Origin: Sphingomicrobium lutaoense
GTDB lineage: Bacteria > Pseudomonadota > Alphaproteobacteria > Sphingomonadales > Sphingomonadaceae
Length of the DNA stretch: 64,000 nt
Assembly: GCF_014195685.1 (NCBI RefSeq)
Contig: NZ_JACICF010000001.1
Location: 753,317-817,316, forward strand
Direction: 5' to 3'
The notes beneath the pieces were generated by a model. The model had not been told where the DNA came from and did no database searches. It saw nothing but the letters and a program-made list of their open reading frames with translations. The position numbers were made by a program, and so were the translations under genes. This document shows positions 27,441-40,100 of this stretch, one piece after another (the first letter of the stretch is position 1; every line of letters begins with the position of its first letter).

Positions 27441-30315
27441 GGTCTATTCGATCCCCGCCCATCGCAGTTTCGCCGACGCGCTCGCGTCGGGTCTTCTCAA
27501 GCAATATGGTCGCGACGGACTGGCGAGGGGACGCATTCTCCTGCCCACCAACCGCGCGGTGCGCAGCGTGACCGAGGCCTTCGTCCGCCTGTCCGACGGC
27601 GGACTGTTGTTGCCGCGCATGGTTCCGATCGGCGATCCGGAAATCGGCGACCGGATCGGGGCGGCGCTCGATCCCGCCGAAGCGCTGCTTCCTCCCGCGA
27701 TCCCTCCGCTCGAACGGCAGCTCAAGCTGGCGGTGATGCTGCGCGAAGGCGGCAAGGGGGCGGGCGAAGCGATGCGGTTGGCCGCCAACCTCGGCCGGAC
27801 GCTCGATGCGCTCGAGGTCGAGGAGGTCACGCCCGCGCAGCTGCGGGCCTTGCAGCAGGACACGCCCGAACTGGCCGAACATTGGGAAAGGATGCTGGGC
27901 GAGCTGGCCCTGCTGTTCGACCGCTGGCCCCGGGTGCTGGAGGAAAGCGGCCATGTCGACATGGCGCGGCGGCGCAATCTCCTGCTTCGCGGGCTTGCCG
28001 AGCGGTGGAAGGACAATCCGCCCCCGGGCTTCACCGTGGCGGCCGGGATCAGCACCACCGCGCCCGCGGTCGCGGGGCTGCTGGGGAGGGTGGCGCGCAT
28101 GCCCGAGGGAATGGTGGTTCTCCCCGCGCTCGCGATGGAGCGCGAGATGCCCGAGGAGGAATGGGAGGCGCTGCGCCCCGAGGAAGGGGCGGGAGAGCCG
28201 ACCCATCCGCAATATCATCTGCGCCTGCTTCTCGACCGCATGGGGATCGCCCGAGGGGAAGTCGAGACCTGGAGCGCGGGCGGGCGCGGGGCATCGCGCG
28301 CCGAGCGCGGACGGGCCGCTGCCAATGCGATGGCATCCGCACGCTTTTCGGACAAATGGGAAGCGCTTGCCGACAGCGAGCGGCGTTTGTCGGGGGTGCG
28401 CGCGATGGAATTGCCCGATCCGGCGAGCGAGGCCATGGCGATTGCCATCGCGCTGCGCGGCGCGTTGGATCAAGAAGGCAGGACCGCCGCGCTGGTCACG
28501 CCCGACCGCGAACTGGCGCGCCGCGTGGCGTCGATCCTCGAGCGGTGGCAGATCAAGGCCGACGACAGCGCGGGCACGCCGCTGCACCTGACGCCGCCCG
28601 GCAGCTTGATGATGGCGATGCTCGAACTGGTTGCCGCCGATTTCTCGCCATTGCCGCTGGTCGCCTTGCTCAAGCATCCGCTCATTGGCGGGCAGGGCGA
28701 AGCGCGCGGCGAATGGCTTGCACGGGTACGCCGTCTCGACCTCGGCCTACGCGGGCCGCGCCCCGAACCCGGTCTTGAAGGGATCGACCGCCATGTCGAG
28801 ACGATTCGGCATGAGAGATTGCGAGTGCCGACCCGCGAGGCATGGGAAGCGCTTCGGCCCTCGCTCGAAGCCTTGGCCCCACTGGGCCAGGCGAAGAACC
28901 TGTCCGCGCTGATGAGTGCGCTTCGCGAAGCGATCGACGCGCTGGCGGGTCCGGCGGCCTGGAAAGGGAGTGCCGGCGCGCAAGCGGGCGATCTCCTGTC
29001 GCGGATCGAGAATGCGCCCGATGCCGCGCGGTTGGAAGCCGGGGCGTCCGAATGGCCGCGCCTCGTCCAGCAAATGCTTCGCGAAGTTGCGGTGCGTCCC
29101 AGCTATGGCGGGCACCCGCGTCTGTTCATCTGGGGCCTTCTCGAAGCGCGGTTGCAACAGGCCGACCTGATGATCCTCGGTGGGTTGAACGAAGGGTCCT
29201 GGCCGGCCGCTCCGAGCCCCGATCCCTGGCTTGCGCCCAAGCTGCGGCGTTTGTTGGGGCTGCCCCCGCTCGAATATCGGATCGGGCTGGCGGCGCATGA
29301 CCTGATGAGCGCATTGGGAGCGCCGCAGGTACTTTTGAGCCGGGCCGAGAAAGCGAGCGGAGCGCCCACCGTGGCGTCGCGCCTGTGGCTGAGGCTCGAA
29401 GCGATGACCGGAGGCGTGACGCGCGAGAAAGAGATTCCCGCGCTCGTTCGCGAGATCGACCGGATCGACGCTATCGCGCCTTCGCTGCGCCCCGCGCCGC
29501 GGCCCGCGCCCGCGCTCCGGCCGCGCAAAATCTATGTCACCGATGTCGACCGGCTGAAGGCCGACCCCTTTGCCTATTATGCCAAGTCGATGCTGGCGCT
29601 GCGCAAACTCGATCCCATCGATGCCGATCATCATGCGGCCTGGAAGGGGAGCGCGGTGCATGACGTTCTCGACCAATGGTACAAAAAGGACAATTGCGAG
29701 CCGGGCGCGCTTCTCCGGCGGGCCGAGGCGATGATCGGCGAAGAGGCGCTCCATCCCATGCTGCGCGCGCTGTGGCGGCCCCGGCTGATGGAAGCGATCG
29801 AATGGATAGCCGCGGAAGTCGAGCGTGATGCGGCGAAGGGCCGTGCGCCGCTCGGCACCGAGATCGATGGGGGGATCGATTTCGCCGGGGTCGAATTGCG
29901 CGGCAAGGCCGACCGCATCGACCGGATGGCCGACGGGAAGATCGCCATTCTCGACTACAAGACGGGCGACCCGCCAAGTCAAAAGGCAGTGGGAGCAGGG
30001 TTCGCGCTGCAGTTGAGCCTGCTCGGCATCATTTCCGAGCGCGGCGGTTTCGGCGCGCACGGAGGGGCAGTTGGCGCACTTGAGTATTGGTCGCTCGCGA
30101 AGGATAAAAACGGGTCACCGGGATATCGCCGTAACGCCTCAAACAAGATGGAACTGGGCGATCTTCTCGGCAAGATGGCGCGGGAATTCGAGGGGCTGGC
30201 GACCAGCTATCTGACGGGCGATGCGCCTTTCACCGCCATGCTCCATCCCGAATATTCGCCTTATGGCGATTATGACCAGCTGATGCGCCGCGACGAATGG
30301 TACGGGCGAGGCTGA
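27433..30315 (+). CDS. addB: Double-strand break repair protein AddB
   Basis: A 960-residue subunit of the AddAB helicase-nuclease, which resects DNA ends before RecA loading. The N-terminus YSIPAHRSFADALASGLL and GRILLPTNRAVRS is the degenerate helicase-like part. The C-terminal PD-(D/E)XK nuclease is marked by GKADRIDRMADGKIAILDYKTG, with Asp841 and Lys843. The ATG at 27433 lies inside the end of murU. addA follows on the same strand after 235 bases that contain a 46-codon gene on the opposite strand. AddAB replaces RecBCD in alphaproteobacteria. Confidence 0.95.
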   Translation: MARVYSIPAHRSFADALASGLLKQYGRDGLARGRILLPTNRAVRSVTEAFVRLSDGGLLLPRMVPIGDPEIGDRIGAALDPAEALLPPAIPPLERQLKLAVMLREGGKGAGEAMRLAANLGRTLDALEVEEVTPAQLRALQQDTPELAEHWERMLGELALLFDRWPRVLEESGHVDMARRRNLLLRGLAERWKDNPPPGFTVAAGISTTAPAVAGLLGRVARMPEGMVVLPALAMEREMPEEEWEALRPEEGAGEPTHPQYHLRLLLDRMGIARGEVETWSAGGRGASRAERGRAAANAMASARFSDKWEALADSERRLSGVRAMELPDPASEAMAIAIALRGALDQEGRTAALVTPDRELARRVASILERWQIKADDSAGTPLHLTPPGSLMMAMLELVAADFSPLPLVALLKHPLIGGQGEARGEWLARVRRLDLGLRGPRPEPGLEGIDRHVETIRHERLRVPTREAWEALRPSLEALAPLGQAKNLSALMSALREAIDALAGPAAWKGSAGAQAGDLLSRIENAPDAARLEAGASEWPRLVQQMLREVAVRPSYGGHPRLFIWGLLEARLQQADLMILGGLNEGSWPAAPSPDPWLAPKLRRLLGLPPLEYRIGLAAHDLMSALGAPQVLLSRAEKASGAPTVASRLWLRLEAMTGGVTREKEIPALVREIDRIDAIAPSLRPAPRPAPALRPRKIYVTDVDRLKADPFAYYAKSMLALRKLDPIDADHHAAWKGSAVHDVLDQWYKKDNCEPGALLRRAEAMIGEEALHPMLRALWRPRLMEAIEWIAAEVERDAAKGRAPLGTEIDGGIDFAGVELRGKADRIDRMADGKIAILDYKTGDPPSQKAVGAGFALQLSLLGIISERGGFGAHGGAVGALEYWSLAKDKNGSPGYRRNASNKMELGDLLGKMAREFEGLATSYLTGDAPFTAMLHPEYSPYGDYDQLMRRDEWYGRG

Positions 30316-30320
30316 TGGGG

Positions 30321-30461
30321 CTATTTCTTCTTCTTGCGCCGCTTGGCGTAGAGCAGCGCCGCGACCAGCGCCGCCGAGCCGATGCCCGCGGCCATGCCGA
30401 CGGTCTTCATGCTCTTGCCATTGTCCTTGGCTTTTTCGGGCTGGTCGGATTTCTTCGTCAT
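30321..30461 (-). CDS. 46-residue single-span peptide between addB and addA
   Basis: A very short gene on the strand opposite addAB. It encodes a highly charged start (MTKKSDQPEKAKDNGKSMK), one Gly/Ala-rich hydrophobic span (TVGMAAGIGSAALVAALLYA) and the tail KRRKKKK. That organisation, with no unused codon and an ordered charge pattern, favours a real gene, though only a weak GAGAG precedes the ATG. It resembles the two small single-span proteins at 16066-16293 and 16392-16715. The stop lies six bases from the addB stop. Function unknown. Confidence 0.6.
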   Translation of the reverse strand: MTKKSDQPEKAKDNGKSMKTVGMAAGIGSAALVAALLYAKRRKKKK

Positions 30462-30550
30462 GACAACTCTCGTCTGGATGGCGGGTTCGGGCGCGATGTA
30501 GGCGGGCGAAGCGGGCTTGCAAAGGGGGATTTGGCGATGGGAGCGGGCCG

Positions 30551-33500
30551 ATGAGAAGTGTCGATCGGCTCAAGCCCTTGACCGGCAACCAGGAAGCGGC
30601 GTCCGACCCTTCCATCCATGCCGCGCTTTCGGCCTCGGCGGGGACGGGCAAGACCCATGTGCTGACCTCGCGCGTGCTGCGGCTTTTGCTGCAGGGGGTA
30701 GCGCCCGAATCGATCCTCTGCCTTACCTTTACCAAGGCGGCGGCGGCCGAGATGTCGAACCGGATCGGTGCGCGGCTCGCCTCCTGGGTGCGGTTGAAGG
30801 AGGACCAGCTTCGCAGCGACCTTCGCGCTCTCGGCGAGCCGGCTTCGCCCGACATGATCGCGCGGGCGCGGCGGCTATTCGCGCGGGTGCTCGATGCGCC
30901 GGGCGGGCTCAAGATCCAGACATTGCACAGCTTTGCGCAGGGATTGCTCGGTGCCTTTCCTGCCGAAGCGGGAATCAGCCCGGGCTTCGAGGCAATGGAC
31001 GACCGGCAGCAGAAGGCGCTAGCGCGCGAAGTGCTCGCCGAGTTGGCGAGCGATGCCGAGGAAGCGGGGGACCGGCAGTTTCTTTCCGATCTCAGCGCGC
31101 TGTCGCGCAGGCTGGGTGAGGAAGGCGCGCTCAAATATCTGGCGCGGTGCGGCGAATATGGGCCGTCGCTGGCCAGGCTGCCTGCCGAACCGTTGATCGA
31201 GCCTGCGTTGCGCGAACTGATGGAATTGCCCGAGGGCGATGTCGAGGAGGCGATTGCCGCGTCGTGCAGCGATCCCGATTTCGACCGGGCGTTGGTCGAG
31301 CGGCTGATCGCGGTCAATCGCGAATGGGGCACCAAGTCGGGCCTGGAGATCGCCGGACGGCTCGAAAGCTGGCTACTCTGCTGCGACGCGGATCGGGCGG
31401 GGCGGCTTCCCCTGATGGCCAAGGGCGTGGTGACGCAGGATGGCCGGCCGCATTTCCGACAGAAGGACAAGGAGGCCGCGCAGGCTCTCGCCGACCGGGT
31501 GGGCGAATTGCAGGGGTTGAGGGCACGGGCCGAGCTGGCGGCCGTGCAGGCGGCGGGGCTGCGGGCCGGAGCGCGCTTTGCCCGTGCCTATGGCGATGCC
31601 AAGCAAGCCGAGGGGCTGGCCGATTTCGACGATCTCATCCGCTGGAGCAACATGCTGCTGGCGCAGGACGGAATTGGCGACTGGGTGCGCTTCAAGCTTG
31701 ACCAGCGGATCGATCATATCCTTGTCGACGAGGCGCAGGATACCAATGCCGACCAATGGTTCATCGTCGCCAAGCTGACAGAGGAATTCTTTTCGGGAAG
31801 CCCCGAGGAGGAAGGGCGCTTCCGCACGGCTTTCCTGGTGGGGGATTTCAAGCAGGCGATCTACCGTTTCCAGGGAGCGGAGCCCGAGCAGTTCGTGAGG
31901 ATGAGCAGCCGGTTCGCCGAGGCGGCGCGGCAGCAGCGGGAAGCCTGGCAGGAAAGCGGGGAAGGGACGGCGCCGCGCTCCTTCGAGGAATTGACCATCT
32001 CGACCAGCTATCGCTCGGCGCAGGCGATCCTCGACGTGGTCAATGCCTTCATCCTTGGCAAGACGCCCGAGGCGCTGGGGCTCGACCGCGCGCCGCCGCC
32101 GCATGAGTCGCATGACCCGACGCTCAAGGGACGGGTCGAACTGTGGCCGCCTTTCGCGGTGGAGGAGGAATTCGAGGAGGAAGGCGAGGAGGATTGGAAT
32201 CCCGAACGCGACCGCATGTTCGCGAGCAAGCTGGCGCGCGAAGTGAAAGCCCTGATCGAGGGGCCCGACGATGTCGAGGCGGGCGACGTCCTCATTCTCC
32301 TGCGGTCGCGGCAATTGGCGCCGCTGATCATCGCGCGGCTCTATGGCGAGGGGGTGCCGGTGGCGGGGGTCGATCGGCTGCTTCTTTCGCAGCCGCTCGC
32401 GGTGCGCGACCTGATTGCCGCGATGCGCTTTGCCTCGCAGCCGCTCGACGATCTCAACCTGGCCTGCCTGTTGGTCTCGCCGCTGTTTGGCTGGGACCAT
32501 GAGGCGCTGCACCGGCTTGCCTTCGGGCGAAAGGGAGCCTTGTGGGACGCGCTGCGCGGGCGGCGTGACGAGGATGCGCAATTCGCCGAGGCTTTTGCCG
32601 GGCTGTCGGGCCTGCTGGCGATGGCCGATTATGCGGGGCCGGCGGCCTTTCTCGAGACGATCCTCTCGGGGCCGATCGGCGGGCGGGCGAAGCTGGTGGC
32701 GCGGCTTGGCGAGGAAGCGGGCGACCCGATCGATGAACTGATGAATGTCGCGCTGCAGTTCGAGCAGGAGGAAGGCGCTTCGCTCGACCGTTTCCTGGGC
32801 TGGTTCGAGCAGGGCGATGTGGATGTGAAGCGCGAGGCCGCCGAGGCGGGCGACAGCGTGCGCATCATGACCGTGCATGGTGCCAAGGGGCTGGAGGCTC
32901 CGGTGGTCATCCTCGCCGATGCGACCGGGGATTATAGCAAGCTCGGCGATCCGAGCAGCCGGAACATCATGCTGTTCGAGCTGGGCAGCATCGGAAAGGT
33001 GCCGATGGTCAAGCCGCGCTCGGACCAGCTGGTCGAGCCGTTCGCGACGACGATGGAGGCGATGGCCGATCGCGAGCGCGAGGAGCATATGCGGCTGCTT
33101 TATGTCGCGATGACGCGCGCGGCGCGGCGGCTGATCGTCACCGGGACCGCGCCTGCGCGGGGCAAGTTGCACAAGGATTGCTGGTGGCTGGCGGTCGAGC
33201 AGGCGATGCAGGATGCCGGAGCAGTGCCGCTCGATGCGCCCTGGGGCGAGCGGGGCTGGGTCCATGAAAGCGGCAGCGGGCGGCGGGCGCGGGCGAAGCG
33301 GAGCCTTGCATCCGACGAGATCGTCACGCCCGACTGGCTGCACCAGGCCGCGCCGCCCGAAGCGCAGCCGCCGCGGCCACTCGCGCCGTCCGCCAGCGAA
33401 GAGGGCGAGGAGGAAAGCTTTCCCCCGCCGGGGCCGGCGGCACGCGAAGCCGCACGGCGCGGCAGCCTGCTCCATGCGCTGTTCGAGCGGCTGCCTCCGG

Positions 33501-33919
33501 TAGAGCCTTCGCACAGGCGGCAAGTCGCGCTCGACTGGCTGGCGAGCAGTGGCGGGGTGGCTGACGAGGCGGCGCGGGAGGAAATCGTCGAGGCGGCGCT
33601 GCGGATCATCGAGGATAGCGAATTTGCCGAGATTTTCGGGCCCGGAGCGCTCGCCGAGGCGCCGATTGCCGCGGTGCTGCCCGACAAAAGGGTGATCGCG
33701 GGGACGGTCGACCGCCTGCTCGTCGAGGAAGAGCGGGTTCTGGTGGTCGATTTCAAGACCGGGCGCATGGTCCCCGAGGATCCCGGCGCGGTGCCCGATT
33801 ATCACCGGCGGCAGATGCAGGCCTATGCCGCGGCGCTGCAGGTCATCTTCCCCGGCAGGACGGTCGAGGCGGCGCTTCTGTACACTGCCGGACCGCGTCT
33901 CGTTACGCTCGCGGGTTGA
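30551..33919 (+). CDS. addA: Double-strand break repair helicase AddA
   Basis: An 1122-residue UvrD-family helicase with a C-terminal nuclease, partner of AddB. The P-loop [20 protein letters not shown] is near residue 30, followed by [14 protein letters not shown] (motif Ia), [16 protein letters not shown] (motif II), [17 protein letters not shown] (motif III) and [17 protein letters not shown] (motif V). The nuclease motif VLVVDFKTG has Asp1067 and Lys1069, followed by [22 protein letters not shown] precedes the ATG. trxA follows after 58 bases, the usual alphaproteobacterial order. Confidence 0.97.
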   Translation: MRSVDRLKPLTGNQEAASDPSIHAALSASAGTGKTHVLTSRVLRLLLQGVAPESILCLTFTKAAAAEMSNRIGARLASWVRLKEDQLRSDLRALGEPASPDMIARARRLFARVLDAPGGLKIQTLHSFAQGLLGAFPAEAGISPGFEAMDDRQQKALAREVLAELASDAEEAGDRQFLSDLSALSRRLGEEGALKYLARCGEYGPSLARLPAEPLIEPALRELMELPEGDVEEAIAASCSDPDFDRALVERLIAVNREWGTKSGLEIAGRLESWLLCCDADRAGRLPLMAKGVVTQDGRPHFRQKDKEAAQALADRVGELQGLRARAELAAVQAAGLRAGARFARAYGDAKQAEGLADFDDLIRWSNMLLAQDGIGDWVRFKLDQRIDHILVDEAQDTNADQWFIVAKLTEEFFSGSPEEEGRFRTAFLVGDFKQAIYRFQGAEPEQFVRMSSRFAEAARQQREAWQESGEGTAPRSFEELTISTSYRSAQAILDVVNAFILGKTPEALGLDRAPPPHESHDPTLKGRVELWPPFAVEEEFEEEGEEDWNPERDRMFASKLAREVKALIEGPDDVEAGDVLILLRSRQLAPLIIARLYGEGVPVAGVDRLLLSQPLAVRDLIAAMRFASQPLDDLNLACLLVSPLFGWDHEALHRLAFGRKGALWDALRGRRDEDAQFAEAFAGLSGLLAMADYAGPAAFLETILSGPIGGRAKLVARLGEEAGDPIDELMNVALQFEQEEGASLDRFLGWFEQGDVDVKREAAEAGDSVRIMTVHGAKGLEAPVVILADATGDYSKLGDPSSRNIMLFELGSIGKVPMVKPRSDQLVEPFATTMEAMADREREEHMRLLYVAMTRAARRLIVTGTAPARGKLHKDCWWLAVEQAMQDAGAVPLDAPWGERGWVHESGSGRRARAKRSLASDEIVTPDWLHQAAPPEAQPPRPLAPSASEEGEEESFPPPGPAAREAARRGSLLHALFERLPPVEPSHRRQVALDWLASSGGVADEAAREEIVEAALRIIEDSEFAEIFGPGALAEAPIAAVLPDKRVIAGTVDRLLVEEERVLVVDFKTGRMVPEDPGAVPDYHRRQMQAYAAALQVIFPGRTVEAALLYTAGPRLVTLAG

Positions 33920-33977
33920 GAGATGGGGCGTTCACCCCCATATCGGCCCGCGAACATCCAATCAGGAGATATTATCC

Positions 33978-34298
33978 ATGGCTACCAAGACCGTCACCGA
34001 CGACAGTTTCCAGTCCGATGTCCTTTCCTCCGACAAGCCCGTGCTCGTCGATTTCTGGGCGGAATGGTGCGGCCCGTGCCGCATGATCGCCCCCGCGCTG
34101 GAAGAAATCTCGGACGATCTTGGCGAGAAGCTGACCGTGGCCAAGGTGAATATCGACGAAAATCCCGAAGCACCCGCCAAATATGGCGTTCGCGGCATCC
34201 CCACCATGCTCCTGTTCAAGAATGGCGAAGTGGTGGCGCAGAAAGTCGGAGCGGCACCGCGCGGACAGATCCAGCAGTGGGTCGAAAGCGAGCTTTAG
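33978..34298 (+). CDS. trxA: Thioredoxin
   Basis: A 106-residue classical thioredoxin with the active site [10 protein letters not shown] (Cys31, Cys34), Asp25 before it in VLVDFW, and the cis-proline in RGIPTMLLF. It is the general cytoplasmic disulfide reductant. AGGAGA precedes the ATG. It closes the tsaE-addAB-trxA block and is followed by a good terminator. The reductase-like gene at 6090-7013 is a distant candidate partner only by family. Confidence 0.97.
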   Translation: MATKTVTDDSFQSDVLSSDKPVLVDFWAEWCGPCRMIAPALEEISDDLGEKLTVAKVNIDENPEAPAKYGVRGIPTMLLFKNGEVVAQKVGAAPRGQIQQWVESEL

Positions 34299-34325
34299 TC
34301 CGCTGTCACTTCGATTGACGAACGG

Positions 34326-34358
34326 TGGGGCGCACCCTACATCGCGCCCCATCTTTTT
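34326..34358 (+). terminator. Rho-independent terminator after trxA
   Basis: TGGGGCGC (34326-34333) pairs with GCGCCCCA (34344-34351) over a ten-base loop and is followed by TCTTTTT. It separates the trxA transcript from secA. Confidence 0.88.
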
Positions 34359-34419
34359 CGCGCGCGCGGGGGTGACGGCGAAACGCTGCATTCCGCGCTT
34401 TGCATTTTGAGGAATTTCG

Positions 34420-37152
34420 ATGTTTTCCGCCATCGCCAAGAGCATCTTCGGCTCATCCAACGACCGTTATGTCGCCAAGCTGCAGAGGATCGTCGATACC
34501 ATCAACGGCTTCGAGCCGCAGATGGAGGCGATGAGCGATGACGAACTGAAGGCGCAGACCGCCCGTTTCCGCGAGCGGCACGCAAATGGCGAAAGCCTCG
34601 ATGATCTGCTTCCCGAGGCCTTCGCGACGGTCCGCGAAGCCGCCAAGCGCACCCTGGGGCAGCGCCATTACGACGTGCAGATGATCGGCGGCATCGCGCT
34701 CCATCGCGGCGAGATCGCCGAGATGCGCACCGGCGAGGGCAAGACGCTGGTCTCGACGCTGGCGGCCTATCTCAATGCCATTCCGGGCAAGGGCGTCCAT
34801 GTCGTCACGGTCAACGACTATCTCGCCACGCGCGATGCCGAATGGATGGGGCAGGTCCATAATTTCCTCGGCCTGACGGTCGGGGTGATCGTGCCCAACA
34901 TCCCCGATTTCCAGCGCAAGGAAGCCTATCAGGCCGACATCACCTATGCGACCAACAACGAGCTGGGCTTCGATTATCTGCGCGACAATATGAAGATGAG
35001 CCGCGAGCAGATGGTCCAGCGGCCTTTCAACTTCGCGATCGTCGACGAAGTGGACTCGATCCTCATCGACGAAGCGCGCACGCCGCTGATCATTTCCGGT
35101 CCGACCGAGGACAAGTCCGAGCTTTATATCGCGGTGGACAAGCTGGTGAAGCAGCTCGAGCCCGAGGATTATGAGCTCGACGAGAAGCAGCGCAGCGTCG
35201 TCCTGACCGAGGACGGGACCGAAAAGGTCGAGCGCCTCCTGGAATCCGAGGGTCTGATCGAGGGCGGCAATCTCTATGCGGTCGAGAATACGCAGGTGGT
35301 CCACCATGTGAACCAGGCCCTGCAGGCGGTGAAGCGCCTCAAGAAGGACACCGACTATATCGTCAAGGACGACAAGGTCGTCATCATCGACGAATTCACC
35401 GGCCGCATGATGGACGGGCGCCGCTGGTCCGACGGCCTGCACCAGGCAGTCGAGGCCAAGGAAGGGGTGGAGATCCAGCCCGAGAACCAGACGCTCGCCT
35501 CGATCACCTTCCAGAACTATTTCCGCATGTACCCCAAGTTGTCGGGCATGACCGGTACCGCGCTGACCGAAGCGCCCGAATTCTTCGACATCTACGGGAT
35601 GAATGTCGTTTCGATCCCCACCAACCTGCCGGTGCAGCGGATCGACGAGGACGACGAATTCTACAAGAATATCCACGACAAGTTCGCGGCGATCGCCAAG
35701 GAGATCAAGGCGCGCCAGGAAAAGGGTCAGCCCGTGCTGGTCGGTACCGTGTCGATCGAGAAATCCGAGATGCTGTCCGAATTCCTCCAGAAGGAAGGGA
35801 TCGAGCATAGCGTCCTCAATGCCCGTTTCCACGAGACCGAAGCGCATATCGTGGCGCAGGCGGGCCGGCTTCGCGCGGTGACCGTCTCGACCAACATGGC
35901 CGGTCGCGGGACCGACATCCAGCTGGGCGGCAATGTCGATTTCCGGATCGAGGACGAGCTGAAGGACATGGAGCCCGGCCCCGAGCGGGACAAGGCGATC
36001 GAGCGGATCAAGGCCGAAGTCGCCGAGGAGCGCGAGAAAGTGAAGCAGGCGGGCGGCCTGTTCGTGCTCGGCACCGAGCGGCACGAAAGCCGCCGCATCG
36101 ACAACCAGCTGCGTGGCCGTTCGGGTCGCCAGGGCGATCCGGGGATGAGCCGTTTCTACCTCAGCCTCGACGATGACCTCCTGCGCATCTTCGGCCCCGA
36201 CACGGCCTTTTCGCGCCTAATGAACAAGAATCTCGAGGATGGCGAGGCGATTACCCATCCCTGGATTTCCAAGGCGATCGAGACCGCGCAGAAGAAGGTC
36301 GAGGCGCGAAACTATGACATCCGCAAGCAGGTCGTCGAATTCGACAATGTGATGAACGACCAGCGCAAGGTCATCTACGAGCAGCGCGAGGAAGTGATGG
36401 ATGCCGACCATGTCTCCGACGTGGTCGAGGATTTCCGCGCCGACACCATCGCCGGGATCGTCACGACCCATTGCCCGCCGGGCACCTATCCCGAGCAGTG
36501 GAATGTCGAGGGCTTCAAGGAAGCGGTCGATGACGTGCTCGACCTCCAGCCGCCGATCGAGGACTGGCTCAACGAGGAGGAAGTCGAGCAGGAACTGCTG
36601 ATCGAGCGCCTTTCCGAAATGGCCGATGCCAAGATGGCCGAGAAGAAGGCGCAGGCCGATCCCGAGCGCTGGCCGCTGTTCGAGAAGCAGAAGATGCTCC
36701 AGACGCTCGATTATCACTGGAAGGAGCATCTCGCGACGCTCGACGCGCTTCGCCAGGCGATCTTCCTTCGCAGCTATGCCCAGCGCAAGCCGATCGACGA
36801 ATATAAGCAGGAAGCCTTCATGCTGTTCGAGCGGCTCTTGATCACGATCCGCGAGGAAGTGACGCGCGCGCTGATGAAGGTGCGCATCCAGCAGCCCGAG
36901 CCGGCGACCGTACCGGACCTGCCCGACTTCATCACCAGCCATTTCGACCCCTTGTCCGGCGATGACGACACCGCCGACGTGGACGCCGATACCGGCGCGG
37001 TGATGAGCCGGTTGCCGCCGCGCCAGAGCCCGCGTCCCGAAATGCCCGAGGGTTCGGGCAAGGACGAGGTGCCTGCGCCTTCGAGCCGAAATGCGCCCTG
37101 TCCGTGCGGTTCTGGCCGCAAGTACAAACACTGCCACGGCGCCGTCGCCTGA
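34420..37152 (+). CDS. secA: Preprotein translocase ATPase SecA
   Basis: A 910-residue motor that drives preproteins through SecYEG. The Walker A motif [17 protein letters not shown] (Lys108), Walker B region [31 protein letters not shown] and [15 protein letters not shown] are canonical. After a Pro-rich linker the C-terminal zinc/SecB-binding tail is present: [15 protein letters not shown] with Cys894, Cys896, Cys905 and His906. A TTGAGGAA element precedes the ATG. No co-transcribed partner is evident; putA follows after 26 bases but is metabolically unrelated. Confidence 0.98.
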   Translation: MFSAIAKSIFGSSNDRYVAKLQRIVDTINGFEPQMEAMSDDELKAQTARFRERHANGESLDDLLPEAFATVREAAKRTLGQRHYDVQMIGGIALHRGEIAEMRTGEGKTLVSTLAAYLNAIPGKGVHVVTVNDYLATRDAEWMGQVHNFLGLTVGVIVPNIPDFQRKEAYQADITYATNNELGFDYLRDNMKMSREQMVQRPFNFAIVDEVDSILIDEARTPLIISGPTEDKSELYIAVDKLVKQLEPEDYELDEKQRSVVLTEDGTEKVERLLESEGLIEGGNLYAVENTQVVHHVNQALQAVKRLKKDTDYIVKDDKVVIIDEFTGRMMDGRRWSDGLHQAVEAKEGVEIQPENQTLASITFQNYFRMYPKLSGMTGTALTEAPEFFDIYGMNVVSIPTNLPVQRIDEDDEFYKNIHDKFAAIAKEIKARQEKGQPVLVGTVSIEKSEMLSEFLQKEGIEHSVLNARFHETEAHIVAQAGRLRAVTVSTNMAGRGTDIQLGGNVDFRIEDELKDMEPGPERDKAIERIKAEVAEEREKVKQAGGLFVLGTERHESRRIDNQLRGRSGRQGDPGMSRFYLSLDDDLLRIFGPDTAFSRLMNKNLEDGEAITHPWISKAIETAQKKVEARNYDIRKQVVEFDNVMNDQRKVIYEQREEVMDADHVSDVVEDFRADTIAGIVTTHCPPGTYPEQWNVEGFKEAVDDVLDLQPPIEDWLNEEEVEQELLIERLSEMADAKMAEKKAQADPERWPLFEKQKMLQTLDYHWKEHLATLDALRQAIFLRSYAQRKPIDEYKQEAFMLFERLLITIREEVTRALMKVRIQQPEPATVPDLPDFITSHFDPLSGDDDTADVDADTGAVMSRLPPRQSPRPEMPEGSGKDEVPAPSSRNAPCPCGSGRKYKHCHGAVA

Positions 37153-37178
37153 GTATCCATTTTCGGAAGTCCCCCACC

Positions 37179-40100
37179 ATGATCGATCGTCATCAGCTCC
37201 GTCTGGCCTATCGGGCGGAGGAAAACGCCCTTGCGCTCGCACGGATCGAAGAGGCCCGTCTCTCGGAAACCCAGCAGCGCGAAGCCGAAGCGCTGGCCAC
37301 GAGCCTCGTCAACGCGATGCGCGAGCACAAGGCCAAGGGGCTCGATGCCTTCTTGCAGGCCTATGACCTCGGTTCGGAGGAAGGCGTCGCGCTGATGTGC
37401 CTTGCCGAGGCGCTGCTTCGTATTCCCGATGCGGAGACTATCGACGATCTCATCCACGACAAATTGTCGGGGCCGGACTGGGCCGAGAAGCTGGGCCAGT
37501 CGCGCTCTACCTTCGTCAACGCGGCGACTTTTTCGCTGCTGCTTACCGGGCGGGTGCTCGACGAGGCCAATGACACGGCCGATGGCTGGAAGGCGACGCT
37601 GGGCCGGGCGGTCGGTCGGCTCGGCGAGCCTGTCATCCGCACCGCGGTCGGCCAGGCGATGCGGATCCTTGGCAAGCAGTTCGTGTTCGGCCGGACCATC
37701 GGCGAAGCGTTGAAGCGCGCGGCCCCCGAGCGGGCGCGGGGCCTGACGCACAGTTTCGACATGCTCGGCGAAGCGGCGATGACCCATGCCGATGCGCGGC
37801 GTTATGCCGAGGCCTATGACGCCGCGATCGAGCGGATCGCCAGGGAAGCGCGCGGTGATGACAGCTGGAAGAGCGCGCCGGGTATCTCGGTCAAGCTCTC
37901 GGCGCTCCATCCGCGCTACGAATGGAGCCATGCCGAGGAAGCCAAGGCGGCGATCGTCCCCGTGCTGCGCGGGCTGTGCGAGAAGGCCGCGGCGGCCAAT
38001 GTCCATCTGACCGTCGACGCCGAGGAAGCCGACCGGCTCGAACTTTCGCTCGACATCATCGAGGCGATCGCGGCCGACGATGGCTTGTTCGCCGGGGGCT
38101 GGGAAGGCTTCGGCATGGCGATCCAGGCCTATCAGAAGCGCGGCGTGCCGACCTGCCAATGGGCCGCCGATCTTGGCCGCAAATATGGCCGCAAGCTGTT
38201 GGTCCGCCTCGTGAAGGGCGCTTATTGGGATACCGAGATCAAGGCCGCGCAGGTGGCGGGGCTCGACGATTATCCGGTGTTCACGCGCAAGATCACCACC
38301 GACGTTTCCTACCTGGCCTGCGCCAAGGTGCTGCTTGATGCGTCAGACGTCATCTTTCCCGCTTTCGCGACGCATAATGCGAACACCATCGGGGCGATCA
38401 AGGCGATCGCGGGGCCGCGCGGGGGCGAGCCCGGGTTCGAATTCCAGCGGCTGCACGGGATGGGCGATGACCTCTACACCGAGCTGCGCGCGCTCGAGGA
38501 AGGGATTGGCGAACAGCCGACCCCGGTGCGCATCTATGCGCCGGTTGGGAGCCACAAGGAACTCCTGGCCTATCTCGTCCGGCGGCTCCTTGAAAATGGC
38601 GCCAATTCGAGCTTCGTCAATCGCATTGCCGACGAGAAGTTCACCGCCGAGGAACTGGTGCGCGATCCGGTGGGCGAACTGGAAACGCTCGAGCCCAAGC
38701 GCAATCCGATGATCCCGCTGCCCGACCAGATCTTCGGGCCGGCACGTCCCAATAGCGCGGGCATCGACCTTTCCGACCCGCTGGTGCGTGAGCCCCTGAT
38801 GGAGCGTCTCGCCAAGCTCGAGGAGCGTACCCACGAAGCGCGGCCGACCGAGCGCAATCGCGGCGAGCATCCCATCCGCCGCATCACCAGCCCGCATGAC
38901 GACCGGATCGAAGTGGGCGTGGCGCATGAAGCGACCGACGAGGCGATCGATGCCGCATTGACCGCCGCGGCCAAGGCGCAGCCTGCCTGGGATGCACTGG
39001 GCGGCGAGGAGCGGGCGCGGCGGCTCGACAAGGCGGCCGACCTGTTCGAGGAGCATCGCGAAGTCTTCTTCAGCCTGTGCATGCGCGAAGCGGGCAAGAC
39101 GCTGCCCGACGCGATCCTCGAAGTGCGCGAGGCAGTCGATTTCCTTCGCTATTATGCCTCCGAGGCGCGGGCGAAGTTCACCCATGCGGTGCCGCTTCCC
39201 GGCCCGACGGGCGAATTGAACGAATTGCGTCTGCACGGGCGCGGGGTATGGACCTGCATCAGCCCGTGGAATTTCCCGTTGGCGATCTTCACCGGGCCGG
39301 TCGCGGCGGCACTTGCGGCGGGCAATGCGGTGATGGCAAAGCCTGCCGAGCAGACCCCGCTGATTGCCGATTATGCGATCTGGCTGATGCATGAAGCGGG
39401 GATCCCGCGCGACATCGTCCAGCTGACGCCGGGCGACGGGCGCGTCGGGGCGGCACTGACCAGCCATCCGCTCACTGCCGGGGTGGCCTTTACCGGTTCG
39501 ACCGATACCGCGCGGCTGATCGCCCGGTCGCTTGCCGAGCGCACCGACGGGCCCATCGTGCCGCTGATCGCCGAAACCGGCGGGCAGAATGCGATGATCG
39601 TCGATTCCTCGGCCTTGCCCGAGCAGGTGACGCGTGACGTCGTGGCGTCGAGTTTCCAGTCGGCGGGGCAGCGGTGCAGTGCGCTTCGCGTTCTCTACAT
39701 CCAGGAAGATGTTGCCGACGAGATGATCCGCATGATCGCGGGCGCGATGGAAGCGCAGACGATCGGCGATCCGCGCGATCTTCGCACCGATGTCGGGCCG
39801 GTGATCGATGCGGCTGCGCGCCAGTCGCTTCGCCGTCACCTCGACTGGCTCGATCATCATGCCAAGTGCATCGTTCGCCGCGACCTGCCCGAAGGCCTGG
39901 CACATGGCTATTTCGTGCCGCCCTCGATGTACGAGATCGAGCATCTCGAGCAGCTGACGCAGGAGAATTTCGGGCCGATCCTCCATGTCATCCGCTGGAA
40001 GGCGGGCGACCTGGAAAAGGTCATCGATGCGATCAACCGCACCGGCTATGGCCTCACGCTGGGGTTGCAGAGCCGGATCGAGAACAACCGCCGCATCGTC

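Noticed and set aside
31373-33805. An 810-codon frame opposite addA
   Set aside because: Antisense shadow of addA; the sense strand contains all helicase and nuclease motifs in order.
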